From assembly GCA_017416885.1 (NCBI GenBank), contig JAFQAM010000218.1, positions 1-12,142 on the forward strand: a stretch of 12,142 bases of DNA. Reading direction: 5' to 3'. This DNA is from Clostridia bacterium (GTDB lineage: Bacteria > Bacillota > Clostridia > Oscillospirales > CAG-272). The notes beneath the pieces were generated by a model. That model saw only the letters and a program-made list of their open reading frames with translations. It had not been told where the DNA came from and searched no databases. The position numbers were made by a program, and so were the translations under genes. This document shows positions 5,946 through 12,142 of the stretch, one piece after another. Numbering within the stretch: the first letter of the stretch is position 1; each line of letters begins with the position of its first letter.

Positions 5946-7139
5946 TTATTTGCTATATCTGCGAACCTCTGCGACCTTTGTTAGTCCCATTTTTTCGCTT
6001 TGAGCAACGCTGACATAGGAGGTGTCTTCTTTCGCATTTGCGTTGCCTAATATAGCTCCGTTTTTGATACATTCCTTAATTGTGTATTTCCATATAGCTT
6101 CAATGGCTTTTTCGTCATTTGTTATAGAGAAAATTGCGCCAATATCGTACTTGTTTAATTCTCTAACTTTGTCAAGCACAGGCGTTGCAAGACATACAAG
6201 CTCATTATTTACAAATGCGCCGTATGCTTTTTCGCCAACATTGCCCTTGCCTTCAAATGCAATTTGTAAGCCTCTTAAATGGTTTTCGCCACATCCGCCT
6301 TTTGATTTAAAGCTTTGAATATATGGCATATCTTCTTTAGCTAATTCTCTTACAGTTATACCGTTATAGCTTGGAGCGGTAATTTGCTCGTCTGTATAAA
6401 CCATATCATAGCCATATCTGCAAACAAGGCCGAGCTTTGCAACCTCTATGTTAAAGTTATCCCATTCCTCATAGGTATTTTTACGCATTGTAAAATTGTA
6501 GCTTTCGGTTTTTGCAAGAAGCTTAAGATATGCAATAGCATCACTTTCGTTTATGCAGATTAAGTCAATAACTATTCTTTCACTGTTATAATCTGACACG
6601 CACATAAAATGCTCTAATGTGTCGCTTTCGCCAAGTGTAAAGATTTCGCAGTCGCCTACCGTTATATTTACTGCATCCTCGGCAAATAACACGGGATTAT
6701 TAGTAAATATAAAGTCAAGCGCGATTTCTTTATCTACTCTTTTAAGGGTTGGATTTGCATTAGCAAAGCGATTAATTGCTACTCTTGACGATAAGTCCTT
6801 CCAAGTAATAGCATCATTTGAATACTTTTCACGATATTCGCTTGGGCTAAGGCTATAAAACTTTTTGAAGGCTCGTGCATAAGCCTCCGGGCTTTCATAG
6901 CCGAAATCCAAAGCTATATCAATGATTTTCTTGTCTGTTCTTCTAAGCTCTAAAGCGCTTCGCGTTAGCTTATACACACGGGAATACTCCACAGGGCTAT
7001 ATCCTGTATGCTTTTTGAACAGCGCATCAAAATAAGTTAATGAGAAGCCTGCTTTGTCTGCTATTTCCTGTAATGACAGATTTTCCTTTGAGCCATTTTG
7101 AATAAATTTTATGGCTTTTTCGATTAATGTTTTTTCCAT
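5946..7139 (-). CDS. AraC-family regulator with GNAT-like C-terminal domain (copy 1)
   Basis: 397 residues. The AraC/XylS double helix-turn-helix is unusually at the N-terminus: HTH 1 about 21-45 (LSLQEIADKAGFSLTYFDAL) and HTH 2 about 70-95 (KIIDIALDFGYESPEAYARA), followed by the signature FKKFYSLSPSEYRE. Residues 110-255 are a middle domain I do not recognise. Residues 260-395 look like a GNAT acetyltransferase: ITVRELAKEDMPYI, YGAFVNNELVCLA, then helix IEAIWKYTIKECIKNGAILG and a terminal strand pair. I do not see a clear R/Q-x-x-G-x-G/A acetyl-CoA loop, so it may be a ligand-binding relic. ATG at 7139 follows GGAG (7148-7151). The paralogue at 7212-8444 lies 72 bp upstream on the same strand with no terminator between, so read-through is possible. 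AraC regulation is firm; the ligand is unknown. Confidence 0.85.
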   Translation of the reverse strand: MEKTLIEKAIKFIQNGSKENLSLQEIADKAGFSLTYFDALFKKHTGYSPVEYSRVYKLTRSALELRRTDKKIIDIALDFGYESPEAYARAFKKFYSLSPSEYREKYSNDAITWKDLSSRVAINRFANANPTLKRVDKEIALDFIFTNNPVLFAEDAVNITVGDCEIFTLGESDTLEHFMCVSDYNSERIVIDLICINESDAIAYLKLLAKTESYNFTMRKNTYEEWDNFNIEVAKLGLVCRYGYDMVYTDEQITAPSYNGITVRELAKEDMPYIQSFKSKGGCGENHLRGLQIAFEGKGNVGEKAYGAFVNNELVCLATPVLDKVRELNKYDIGAIFSITNDEKAIEAIWKYTIKECIKNGAILGNANAKEDTSYVSVAQSEKMGLTKVAEVRRYSK

Positions 7140-7164
7140 ATAAACATCTCCTTTCTGTGATTAC

Positions 7165-7193
7165 AGTTTAGCACAGGTTTCCACGCTTTGTCC
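7165..7193 (-). promoter_or_regulatory. Possible promoter of AraC-type copy 1
   Basis: Minus strand GGACAA (7188-7193), 17 bp and TAAACT (7165-7170) with TG one base before the -10. The -35 is poor, as expected for an activator-dependent promoter. It is the only candidate in the 72-bp gap; co-transcription from copy 2 is the alternative. Confidence 0.35.
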
Positions 7194-7211
7194 TTGCAGA
7201 TATTATTGATT

Positions 7212-8444
7212 TTAAAATTCAATCAGTCTTGTGTATTTTACAATTTCATATCCAATATCTATTGCTGTGAAATTGCCGCTGTTTTTCGCTTGCTCGTCGA
7301 ATTGCATATCCTCATAAGGAATACAGCCTTGCTTTATCATTTCGTTAAGTGAGAATTTATAAAGTAATTCGTGTAATTTGTCTGTTTTATATTCAGGTAA
7401 TATTGCAGTAACAATACAATTGTTAATCTTAAATCCGTGGGCTTCCATCAGTGATACTCTTGATACGCCTATCAGCTTGTTATTATAAAACATACCTATT
7501 GGTTGATCATCCGGGTGGCTTTCACGGGGCAAATTTAATATATGGTTAAGTCCCCAAGTCCAGCCTCTCTCGACATTCATTTCATCTGCCCAAGCAAGAG
7601 CCTTACTCATATCCTTTTCGTCAAGGAAACGCATTGTATATTCTGACTCTGAAATTTCAAACGGTTCACCAAAATACATCGTCTGTGGCAAAGAGTTAAG
7701 CTTGTTGTATTTTATGTTGCTTAAACAGTCTTTTATTTCTTGCTCACTTATTTCTTGCTCACTTATTTCTTCCTCAACTGATAGCTGTATAACGCTTGGA
7801 TTTAGCTTTGCAAGTATTTTTACATATCTTGCAATATCTTCCTTGTGTCTTACATGCAAGTATAAATAAGGCTTTTCTTCAAAAAACATATCCGCACCGA
7901 TAAAGCAACCGTTTTCTTCAAAATCGCTATCAGTTAAAATAGATGTGCCATTCCATTTAATAGACAAGGCATCATAGCCGAATTTTTTAGCATCGAGCTT
8001 CAACAAATAATCAATTACAATATCAGACGGGATTTGCTTGAACTCACTTAGCGCGTGAGTGACTCTGTTTCCCGATGTTACATTCATATTATAGTCTGCA
8101 AATGTAACAGGAATGCTTTTCATTTCCTCTCTGTATTCGCTTGGTGTCTTTCCATATTGCTTTTTAAAAGCGCGAGTAAATCCATCGTGTGAGTCATAGC
8201 CATATTTCAAGCCTATATCAAGTATAGATTTATCTGTGCGTCTTAATTCTGTCGCAGCATAGCTAAGCCTTGTGAAGCGAACATATTCCATTACATTGAA
8301 GCCCGTGTGATTTAAAAATATACGATTAAAATAGTCAGTGCAGAAGCCTGCGTTTACGGCGATATCCTCAATGGTAAGCTCACTGTTTTTACATTCGCCA
8401 TTGATATAACGCAAAGCATTGGTTATAAGTTCATTATTTTCCAT
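7212..8444 (-). CDS. AraC-family regulator with GNAT-like C-terminal domain (copy 2)
   Basis: 410 residues, a diverged paralogue of the 5946-7139 product with the same domain order. The N-terminal AraC double HTH is at about 22-46 (SELTIEDIAVNAGFCTDYFN) and 72-97 (SILDIGLKYGYDSHDGFTRA), followed by FKKQYGKTPSEYREE. Both copies carry LRRTDK before HTH 2. A middle domain (110-250) contains an in-frame repeat (EISEQ twice, residues 226-235) that copy 1 lacks. Residues 265-410 resemble a GNAT fold (YTMRFLDEKDMSKALAWADE; IGMFYNNKLIGVSRVSLMEA; LHELLYKFSLNEMIKQGC). The acetyl-CoA loop is again unclear. ATG at 8444 follows AAGGAG (8452-8457 region). Upstream lies a possible extended -10 promoter. The two copies probably arose by tandem duplication and may control related targets. 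Confidence 0.85.
   Translation of the reverse strand: MENNELITNALRYINGECKNSELTIEDIAVNAGFCTDYFNRIFLNHTGFNVMEYVRFTRLSYAATELRRTDKSILDIGLKYGYDSHDGFTRAFKKQYGKTPSEYREEMKSIPVTFADYNMNVTSGNRVTHALSEFKQIPSDIVIDYLLKLDAKKFGYDALSIKWNGTSILTDSDFEENGCFIGADMFFEEKPYLYLHVRHKEDIARYVKILAKLNPSVIQLSVEEEISEQEISEQEIKDCLSNIKYNKLNSLPQTMYFGEPFEISESEYTMRFLDEKDMSKALAWADEMNVERGWTWGLNHILNLPRESHPDDQPIGMFYNNKLIGVSRVSLMEAHGFKINNCIVTAILPEYKTDKLHELLYKFSLNEMIKQGCIPYEDMQFDEQAKNSGNFTAIDIGYEIVKYTRLIEF
7734..7778 (-). repeat. In-frame 15-bp tandem repeat in AraC-type copy 2
   Basis: Two identical 15-bp units (7734-7748, 7749-7763) and a third with three mismatches (7764-7778). Each unit is five codons, so copy changes keep the frame; the exact units encode EISEQ twice in an acidic linker between the middle and C-terminal domains. 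This is a short direct repeat prone to slippage. Confidence 0.85.
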
Positions 8445-8497
8445 AATAAGCTCCTTTCATTTTTGTAAAATTTCGTGCACTCCGTTTTACTGACTTA

Positions 8498-8526
8498 ATT
8501 CTATCATTAAATTTCGCATATTTCTC
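8498..8526 (-). promoter_or_regulatory. Possible promoter of AraC-type copy 2
   Basis: Minus strand GAGAAA (8521-8526, three of six to consensus), 17 bp and TAGAAT (8498-8503) preceded by TG one base upstream. It is an extended -10 candidate with a weak -35. Confidence 0.38.
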
Positions 8527-8530
8527 GACT

Positions 8531-8558
8531 AAAAACGATTTATTTCAGTTTTGCTGAA
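8531..8558 (-). terminator. Weak hairpin after the XRE pair
   Basis: A 5-bp stem TTCAG/CTGAA (8544-8548 with 8554-8558), 5-base loop, then 8 bp and five T on the minus strand. The short stem and the gap before the T-tract make it a poor terminator, so some read-through into the AraC genes is possible. Confidence 0.25.
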
Positions 8559-8559
8559 T

Positions 8560-9405
8560 TTATTTTAAAAACGGTGTTTTTCTCCAATGTGATTGGATTG
8601 AGTATGCGCCTTTATAATAAAATTCGTGCGCCATTAAGAATAATGATATTACCTTATGTGACGGATTTGTTGTATAGAGAATGCATTCTTCGTTATCAAT
8701 GCTTGTTTTGATTTCTGACACAAGCTTTAGATATTTTAAGTTATTCATTGTTTTTTCTGCGTTGGTTAGTTCTATTTCACATTTTTGACAAAGATGCTCT
8801 ATATCAAAAATATATTCATAGCCTGATTTTTGAATAAACAATACCGCTTTCATTGTGTCGATATCTGCAAAGCATTCAAATATTTTTCGTACACTTTCGC
8901 CATCCTCTATTGTTTGCGACCAACCGTCCTTTGGTTCGGGAAATACTGCAAAGTAAGGTGAGCGACCGTTTGATATTTGAGTAAATCCGTTTTCTCTTAA
9001 AATATAAGAGCTATTATTTGTTCCTACTCCAATTTTATAAATTGTGTCGCTGTCATCCTCTTCTGCTTCAAATACGGATTTTTCAATTGCTCCAAACAGT
9101 GCTTCCTGCATATGCCAACAAATGCTTCTTACAAGCTCAAATTCATTTTCGCTTTTATTGTTATGGATTAAATCAGACACGCTTCTTACTGCATCATTAA
9201 AGCAAATGTTTTTATTATCAAATAAGATATCAAGGGATACACCTAATGCATTTGCAAGAGGAACAAGCAATGAGCCGTCAGGAAAATTCTCATTACATTC
9301 CCATTTTGAGACTGCCTGTGATGAAACGAAAAGAATATTTGCAAGCTGCTCCTGTGTTAGCTTCTTTATTAATCTGTATTTTTTGATATTTTCACCTAAG
9401 CTCAT
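8560..9405 (-). CDS. XRE-family regulator D, second gene of an overlapping XRE pair
   Basis: 281 residues from ATG at 9403-9405. An in-frame TTG 15 bp upstream would add MTEVK but overlaps the Shine-Dalgarno itself (GGAGG, 9411-9415), so the ATG, 5 bp after GGAGG, is chosen. The XRE domain is at residues 2-62 (LGENIKKYRLIKKLTQEQLA, recognition helix SSQAVSKWE, LGVSLDILFD). A linker and a C-terminal module follow at about 130-281: YILRENGFTQISNGRSPYFA, then helix SVRKIFECFADIDTMKAVLF, CQKC at 206-209 and a wHTH-like stretch ending KVISLFLMAHEFYYKGA. That module aligns by eye with the C-terminus of the upstream gene product. The gene overlaps that neighbour's 3' end by 14 bp in another frame, which indicates translational coupling. 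The two proteins may form a heteromeric regulator; the signal is unknown. Confidence 0.83.
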   Translation of the reverse strand: MSLGENIKKYRLIKKLTQEQLANILFVSSQAVSKWECNENFPDGSLLVPLANALGVSLDILFDNKNICFNDAVRSVSDLIHNNKSENEFELVRSICWHMQEALFGAIEKSVFEAEEDDSDTIYKIGVGTNNSSYILRENGFTQISNGRSPYFAVFPEPKDGWSQTIEDGESVRKIFECFADIDTMKAVLFIQKSGYEYIFDIEHLCQKCEIELTNAEKTMNNLKYLKLVSEIKTSIDNEECILYTTNPSHKVISLFLMAHEFYYKGAYSIQSHWRKTPFLK

Positions 9406-10276
9406 TTTTACCTCCGTCAATTAATTTACAGTTTTGTGTACAAAGCGCGTAATCGTTTAATGATCCGCCGCGCATATATGAATATGCTATGGAAAGAAGG
9501 GACAGAATTTTGCCTGAGCCTGTTGCTACATAAACAGTCACATCTTTGTTTTTTAGGTGCGCAACATTTTTCGCACAAAGTCCTATGTTGCACGCTTCAT
9601 CTAAAATTTCAACAGCTTTTTGCTCTGATATGCCTGTATTTTCAGATACAAATGAGGCTGAAATATTTGCGGATGTTGTTTTGGTATGAATTAGCTTGAT
9701 AATCTTAAAAGCGTCTGCTTTTGAAAAGAATTTAAACAGATGTGAAAGATTTTCTTGAACATCATCTTTACCAAGCCAAGCAAAATTGCTTCTGTTACCA
9801 AGCAATTGAACATACATTGATAAATCATCTGTGTTCAGGTGCATTTCAAATTCTTCGTTTGTTTCGATGATTGAACGGCAAAAAGGACTGTTGTCTAATT
9901 CGTTTACCTTTGGAATTACTGTTTTCTTGTCAGCGGGTGATTTTAAAGGCTGTTGAATTTTTGTTCTTAACAATTCAAAATTAGTTCGATAGGTTTTCAA
10001 AATTGTGCCTTCAAAATCAAGCTCTGAAAGCTCTTGCTTTAATAAATCAATGGATTTAATGTCCTTGGTTTTATTGATTCCTAAAATATAATCGGTGCTT
10101 ACTCCGTAATATTCAGCTATTTTTATAAGCATTGTCAGGCTTGGCTCGCTTATACCGTTTTCGTATTTCGAAAGTGTTTTGTTTGAAATTCCAAGCGCGG
10201 TAGCTACTTCGCCTTGTGTTAAGGACAGGCTATTTCTTAATTCAGCTAATTTGCTTCCAATATTGATGTTTTCCAT
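9392..10276 (-). CDS. XRE-family regulator C, first gene of an overlapping XRE pair
   Basis: 294 residues. The XRE helix-turn-helix is at residues 6-64 (IGSKLAELRNSLSLTQGEVA, recognition helix SNKTLSKYENG, YYGVSTDYILGI). A charged linker (70-130) precedes a C-terminal module at about 150-294: LSMYVQLLGNRSNFAWLGKD, LSHLFKFFSKADAFKIIKLI, a winged-helix-like segment (VSENTGISEQKAVEILDEAC), and ILSLLSIAYSYMRGG near the end. The same order (YFAVF/NFAWL strand, KADAFK/DIDTMK helix, wHTH-like segment, ISLFLMA/LSLLSIA helix) is seen in the downstream gene product. ATG at 10276 follows GAGG (10284-10287). A consensus promoter with an operator-like palindrome precedes it. The last codons contain the Shine-Dalgarno and start of the next gene. 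DNA binding is firm; the C-terminal ligand is unknown. Confidence 0.84.
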   Translation of the reverse strand: MENINIGSKLAELRNSLSLTQGEVATALGISNKTLSKYENGISEPSLTMLIKIAEYYGVSTDYILGINKTKDIKSIDLLKQELSELDFEGTILKTYRTNFELLRTKIQQPLKSPADKKTVIPKVNELDNSPFCRSIIETNEEFEMHLNTDDLSMYVQLLGNRSNFAWLGKDDVQENLSHLFKFFSKADAFKIIKLIHTKTTSANISASFVSENTGISEQKAVEILDEACNIGLCAKNVAHLKNKDVTVYVATGSGKILSLLSIAYSYMRGGSLNDYALCTQNCKLIDGGKNELR

Positions 10277-10298
10277 ATGTGTACCTCGAAAAATTATT

Positions 10299-10314
10299 CA
10301 AGCTCCGGACCTTG
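10299..10314. promoter_or_regulatory. Candidate operator of the XRE C/D operon
   Basis: CAAGCTCCGGACCTTG is palindromic (CAAG/CTTG arms, TCCGGA core) apart from one symmetric pair. It begins 7 bp downstream of the -10 box (10322-10327), the same placement as the palindromes before XRE regulators A and B, but with a different core. Confidence 0.5.
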
Positions 10315-10321
10315 TACCTTA

Positions 10322-10350
10322 ATTATACTTGAAACCAACCGTAGAGTCAA
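10322..10350 (-). promoter_or_regulatory. Promoter of the XRE C/D operon
   Basis: TTGACT (10345-10350), 17-bp spacer and perfect TATAAT (10322-10327) on the minus strand, among the closest to consensus in the window. Such a strong promoter is consistent with repression by the operon's own product. Confidence 0.8.
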
Positions 10351-10370
10351 TGGAGAAAAAATTTAATAAT

Positions 10371-10390
10371 TCTCTGAAACAGAGATTTTT
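10371..10390 (+). terminator. Small hairpin with T-tract on plus strand
   Basis: TCTCTG-AAA-CAGAGA (10371-10385) followed by five T (10386-10390) on the plus strand. The 6-bp stem and 3-base loop resemble a terminator, but no plus-strand gene precedes it. It lies 20 bp upstream of the C/D promoter and could insulate or be a protein site. Confidence 0.3.
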
Positions 10391-10435
10391 AATAAAAGCA
10401 AAAGACTTGATTTAGTTTTATTTTGACATAAATCA

Positions 10436-10498
10436 GAGAAAAGCTCTTACAAACAGAAAAGAGCAAACAAACAAGACTTTCATCTTGCTTGTTTGCTC
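10436..10498 (-). terminator. Overlapping tandem hairpins downstream of the membrane-protein operon
   Basis: Read on the minus strand: a 16-bp stem with one mismatch (10483-10498 with 10461-10476), 6-base loop, followed by TTTTCTG; then GCTCTT/AAGAGC (10459-10464 with 10443-10448) followed by TTTTCT. The second stem uses bases of the first (10461-10464), so they compete in part. The likely role is termination of transcripts from 10719-12041 or of a small RNA; the 220-bp distance from the last stop codon is long for a simple terminator. Confidence 0.6.
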
Positions 10499-10718
10499 CT
10501 TGTGCTTGCTGTACATTTAGTTACGAAAGAAGCGTTTTTCTATCACAATTCCAATTTGATTTTTTGAAATAGTAATCGCTATATTTACAACACAAGCCAA
10601 ATTACATATTTTGCGTGCTTATCAAAAAACTATTGCTTTACACGAATTTACATTTGACAGGTCTTGTTTTTAACTACTTTTTCAGTGGTTTCGAACCGTC
10701 CACTGGATCACTCATAGA

Positions 10719-11381
10719 TCAACCTATTTTTACATAACCGTCAAATATATAGTGCTCATTAGTCTTTTTTAAGGAATACTTGTATTGGGTTTTGGCTTCA
10801 ATAGCGGTTATGGAATCGTAATAATTTTCATGTGGTGAAAAAATGTAGCTACCCTCATCACCGTTTTTATCAAATTTGCTATTTATATATTCTTCATCGT
10901 AATATTTGACATACTCTGAAAATTGGTTAGTTTGATAATATTCATCAAAAACATAAAATACCTCATTCAAAAGACTGTTTTCAGGTGCTTCAATTTTATC
11001 AAAGCTCTCATAATCGCAAGAAAAGAACAAGATTATATGCTTTTGATTTTTCAGATATGAATATTCCATATATACATCACACTTCACATTTGAAATTTCA
11101 AGCTCAATTGTTTGCTTTGTGTGTATAGGAACGGTCAAAAATTTTTTTGTTTTCTCTTTGATGTCTATTTCATAGTCAGTAGATACAATTCCACTTGATT
11201 TTAAGCTTGCGGTTATGACATTTGCATCCTTCTCGAATTCTTCTTTAATTTGCTTATGTGCTTCAAATGTTTTTGTGGAATTAATGCGTAATACACAAAG
11301 CACAGACAAAAAGCCTACTATAACCGCTAATATCGCGCAAAGGAAGCAGCAAATAAATATTTTTATAGTTTTATGTTTCAT
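10719..11381 (-). CDS. Membrane-anchored protein of unknown function (1)
   Basis: 220 residues. An N-terminal hydrophobic segment at about 7-31 (IFICCFLCAILAVIVGFLSV) follows a short basic start (MKHKTIK), so the remainder should lie outside the membrane, probably extracellular. There is no signal-peptidase II lipobox I would trust despite the cysteines. The soluble part is polar, tyrosine- and glutamate-rich, with predicted strands (IELEISNVKCDVYMEYSYLK) and a helix (LNEVFYVFDEYYQTNQFSEY). The C-terminal half (FDEYYQTNQFSEYVKYYDEE onward) aligns loosely with the protein at 11397-12041. ATG at 11381 follows a strong AGGGAGGAG (11386-11394), 15 bp after the stop of that upstream gene, so the two form an operon. 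I do not recognise the family. Confidence 0.78.
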   Translation of the reverse strand: MKHKTIKIFICCFLCAILAVIVGFLSVLCVLRINSTKTFEAHKQIKEEFEKDANVITASLKSSGIVSTDYEIDIKEKTKKFLTVPIHTKQTIELEISNVKCDVYMEYSYLKNQKHIILFFSCDYESFDKIEAPENSLLNEVFYVFDEYYQTNQFSEYVKYYDEEYINSKFDKNGDEGSYIFSPHENYYDSITAIEAKTQYKYSLKKTNEHYIFDGYVKIG

Positions 11382-11396
11382 AAGCTCCTCCCTCGT

Positions 11397-12041
11397 TTAA
11401 TCAATATCTTCTGTCATATAGCATACTGACAATTCCATAAAATCAAGCTCGTATTTTTCGTTCATATGAGCGCGATATGTGTATGCTCCGTCATCCACAG
11501 TTAATTTATATGAGCATAAATCTTCAAAAGAATCACAGGTTTTTATATATTTAGTTTTATATTTTTGGTTATCATAATTCTTTGTGAAATAATCGCTAAA
11601 ATAATTTTCTTTAATTATATCCGGCGAAAATACATCAGTTTCATAAAACTCTCCCAAACTTGTTAAAACTTTATTTATACCGTTAATTTCATTTACAGTT
11701 AAACTGTTAGGCTCTACCATTCCAAATGTGACTTCGATGTTATACATAGAATCTAAATAAACAATATCTATTTCATAGTTAATATCACAATAAACAAATG
11801 ATATAGATGAATATGTGCCGTTATAATAATACTCTTGAGCGGAATAGGTTCTATAATTTCCTAAAGTACAAATTTCTTCTTTCTCTAAAATGTCTATTAG
11901 CGAGTTTATCTCATTATCTAATTGCTTGTAATGAGAGAAATTTAAAAAAGGAAGTGATATTGTAATAAAAAATGTACATACCACTATACACAAAAACACC
12001 ACAAAGCATGTTACATAGATAATTCTGTTCGTTTTTTTCAT
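11397..12041 (-). CDS. Membrane-anchored protein of unknown function (2)
   Basis: 214 residues. A single N-terminal membrane segment at about 8-31 (IYVTCFVVFLCIVVCTFFIT) after MKKTNR predicts an inside-N anchor with an external domain. The external part is rich in Tyr, Asn and Asp and contains several cysteines (58, 85, 169, 176, 207). The stretch LGEFYETDVFSPDIIKENYF to the end matches in order and spacing the C-terminal half of the 10719-11381 product, so the pair are probably diverged duplicates. ATG at 12041 follows AAAGGAT. The start overlaps the stop of a presumed upstream reading frame as ATGA. No enzyme motif or known domain is visible. Confidence 0.76.
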   Translation of the reverse strand: MKKTNRIIYVTCFVVFLCIVVCTFFITISLPFLNFSHYKQLDNEINSLIDILEKEEICTLGNYRTYSAQEYYYNGTYSSISFVYCDINYEIDIVYLDSMYNIEVTFGMVEPNSLTVNEINGINKVLTSLGEFYETDVFSPDIIKENYFSDYFTKNYDNQKYKTKYIKTCDSFEDLCSYKLTVDDGAYTYRAHMNEKYELDFMELSVCYMTEDID

Positions 12042-12142
12042 TTAAATATCCTTTCATAAATCAATTCCCACTTGTTTTTCCCTTGATCTCCCGTATTTAT
12101 ATCAACATCCTTTGTACTTCTTAGACGGACAGGGGACAGACC
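12038..12142 (-). CDS. Probable 3' end of an upstream gene, 5' part outside window
   Basis: On the minus strand one frame is open from the right edge for 34 codons and stops with TGA at 12038-12040, overlapping the ATG of the next gene as ATGA. The last residues are GKNKWELIYERIFK, plausible protein sequence. The ATGA overlap is a common sign of translationally coupled genes. No function can be assigned. GLSPVR at the edge faintly recalls the LSPVxYR tail motif of IS3-type transposases, but this is too short to call. The open frame could also be chance. Confidence 0.42.
   Translation of the reverse strand, partial: GLSPVRLRSTKDVDINTGDQGKNKWELIYERIFK

Larger units (their letters stand above)
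10351..10718. other. Non-coding gap between XRE operon and membrane-protein operon
   Basis: I see no gene of normal size here. The left part holds a small hairpin (10371-10385) and two overlapping hairpins (10443-10498) described separately. From about 10505 to 10670 the sequence is AT-rich with no clear ORF, promoter or repeat. At 10682-10705 there is CAGTGG/CCACTG around an 11-base loop, next to the stop of the 10719 gene, without a T-tract. A short minus-strand ORF of 16 codons (10433-10483) is discussed as a finding. A small RNA or remnant sequence is possible but not shown. Confidence 0.5.

Noticed and set aside
4239..6960. Further AAGCGCTT sites at 4239-4246 and 6953-6960
   Set aside because: Both lie inside coding regions away from promoters; a six-base core is expected about once by chance in this length, so they are not called operators.
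9406..9420. TTG start adding five residues to XRE regulator D
   Set aside because: The codons would run through the GGAGG Shine-Dalgarno of the ATG at 9403-9405, which is well spaced; the ATG also starts exactly at the conserved XRE domain.
10633..10665. Sequence resembling an insertion-sequence end (TTTACACGAATTTACATTTGAC)
   Set aside because: No matching inverted repeat, target duplication or transposase fragment was found in the window.
10682..10706. tRNA T-arm-like sequence (GGTTCGAAACC on the minus strand)
   Set aside because: No acceptor stem, D-arm or anticodon arm can be built around it.
10674..10715. 13-codon minus-strand ORF just after the 10719 gene stop
   Set aside because: No convincing ribosome binding site and too short to support; part of it forms the CAGTGG/CCACTG stem.
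12123..12142. GGACAG/GGGACAG direct repeat at the right edge
   Set aside because: Too short and cut by the window end; could be part of a dispersed repeat but cannot be shown here.
1..12142. CRISPR array, rRNA, tRNA, or known riboswitch
   Set aside because: No regularly spaced repeats and no recognisable RNA gene signatures were seen on either strand.

Overview
The window is AT-rich, with strong AGGAGG-type ribosome binding sites, TTGACA/TATAAT-type promoters and T-tailed hairpin terminators. Together with the families present (AraC and XRE one-component regulators, ECF-like sigma factors with long C-terminal extensions), this suggests a low-GC Bacillota, most likely a gut-type member of class Clostridia. 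The assignment is inferred from style and gene families; no rRNA or marker gene is present.

Layout from left to right: (1) 1-524, minus: the 5' part of a sigma-70 family factor that runs off the left edge. (2) 762-1673, plus: an uncharacterised protein with terpene-cyclase/prenyltransferase-like (alpha/alpha toroid) motifs. It is the only plus-strand gene and shares a bidirectional terminator with the next gene. (3) 1708-2775, minus: XRE regulator A with a TPR-like C-terminus. (4) 2933-4552, minus: a 539-residue sigma factor with a winged-helix-like segment and a large C-terminal domain. (5) 4705-5787, minus: XRE regulator B, same architecture as A. (6) 5946-7139 and 7212-8444, minus: two tandem AraC-type regulators with acetyltransferase-like (GNAT-like) C-termini. 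(7) 8560-9405 and 9392-10276, minus: two overlapping XRE genes that share a second, different C-terminal domain. (8) 10277-10718: a 442-bp gap with a promoter, an operator-like palindrome and tandem hairpins. (9) 10719-11381 and 11397-12041, minus: two distantly related membrane-anchored proteins of unknown function. (10) 12038-12142, minus: a probable 3' end of another gene that overlaps the previous one by ATGA.

Eight of the ten complete or nearly complete cytoplasmic genes are transcription regulators with sensor-like C-terminal domains, and no obvious structural operon lies beside them, so the region looks like a cluster of independent one-component switches. Two regulatory regularities stand out. 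First, both sigma genes carry the same 82-bp tandem promoter cassette: a SigA-like promoter, exactly 25 bp, then an ECF-like promoter. The spacings are identical, which suggests basal expression plus autoactivation. Second, the three XRE transcription units each have a near-consensus promoter with a palindrome starting exactly 7 bp downstream of the -10 box, which fits autorepression at the transcription start. These two patterns are the main candidates for follow-up.
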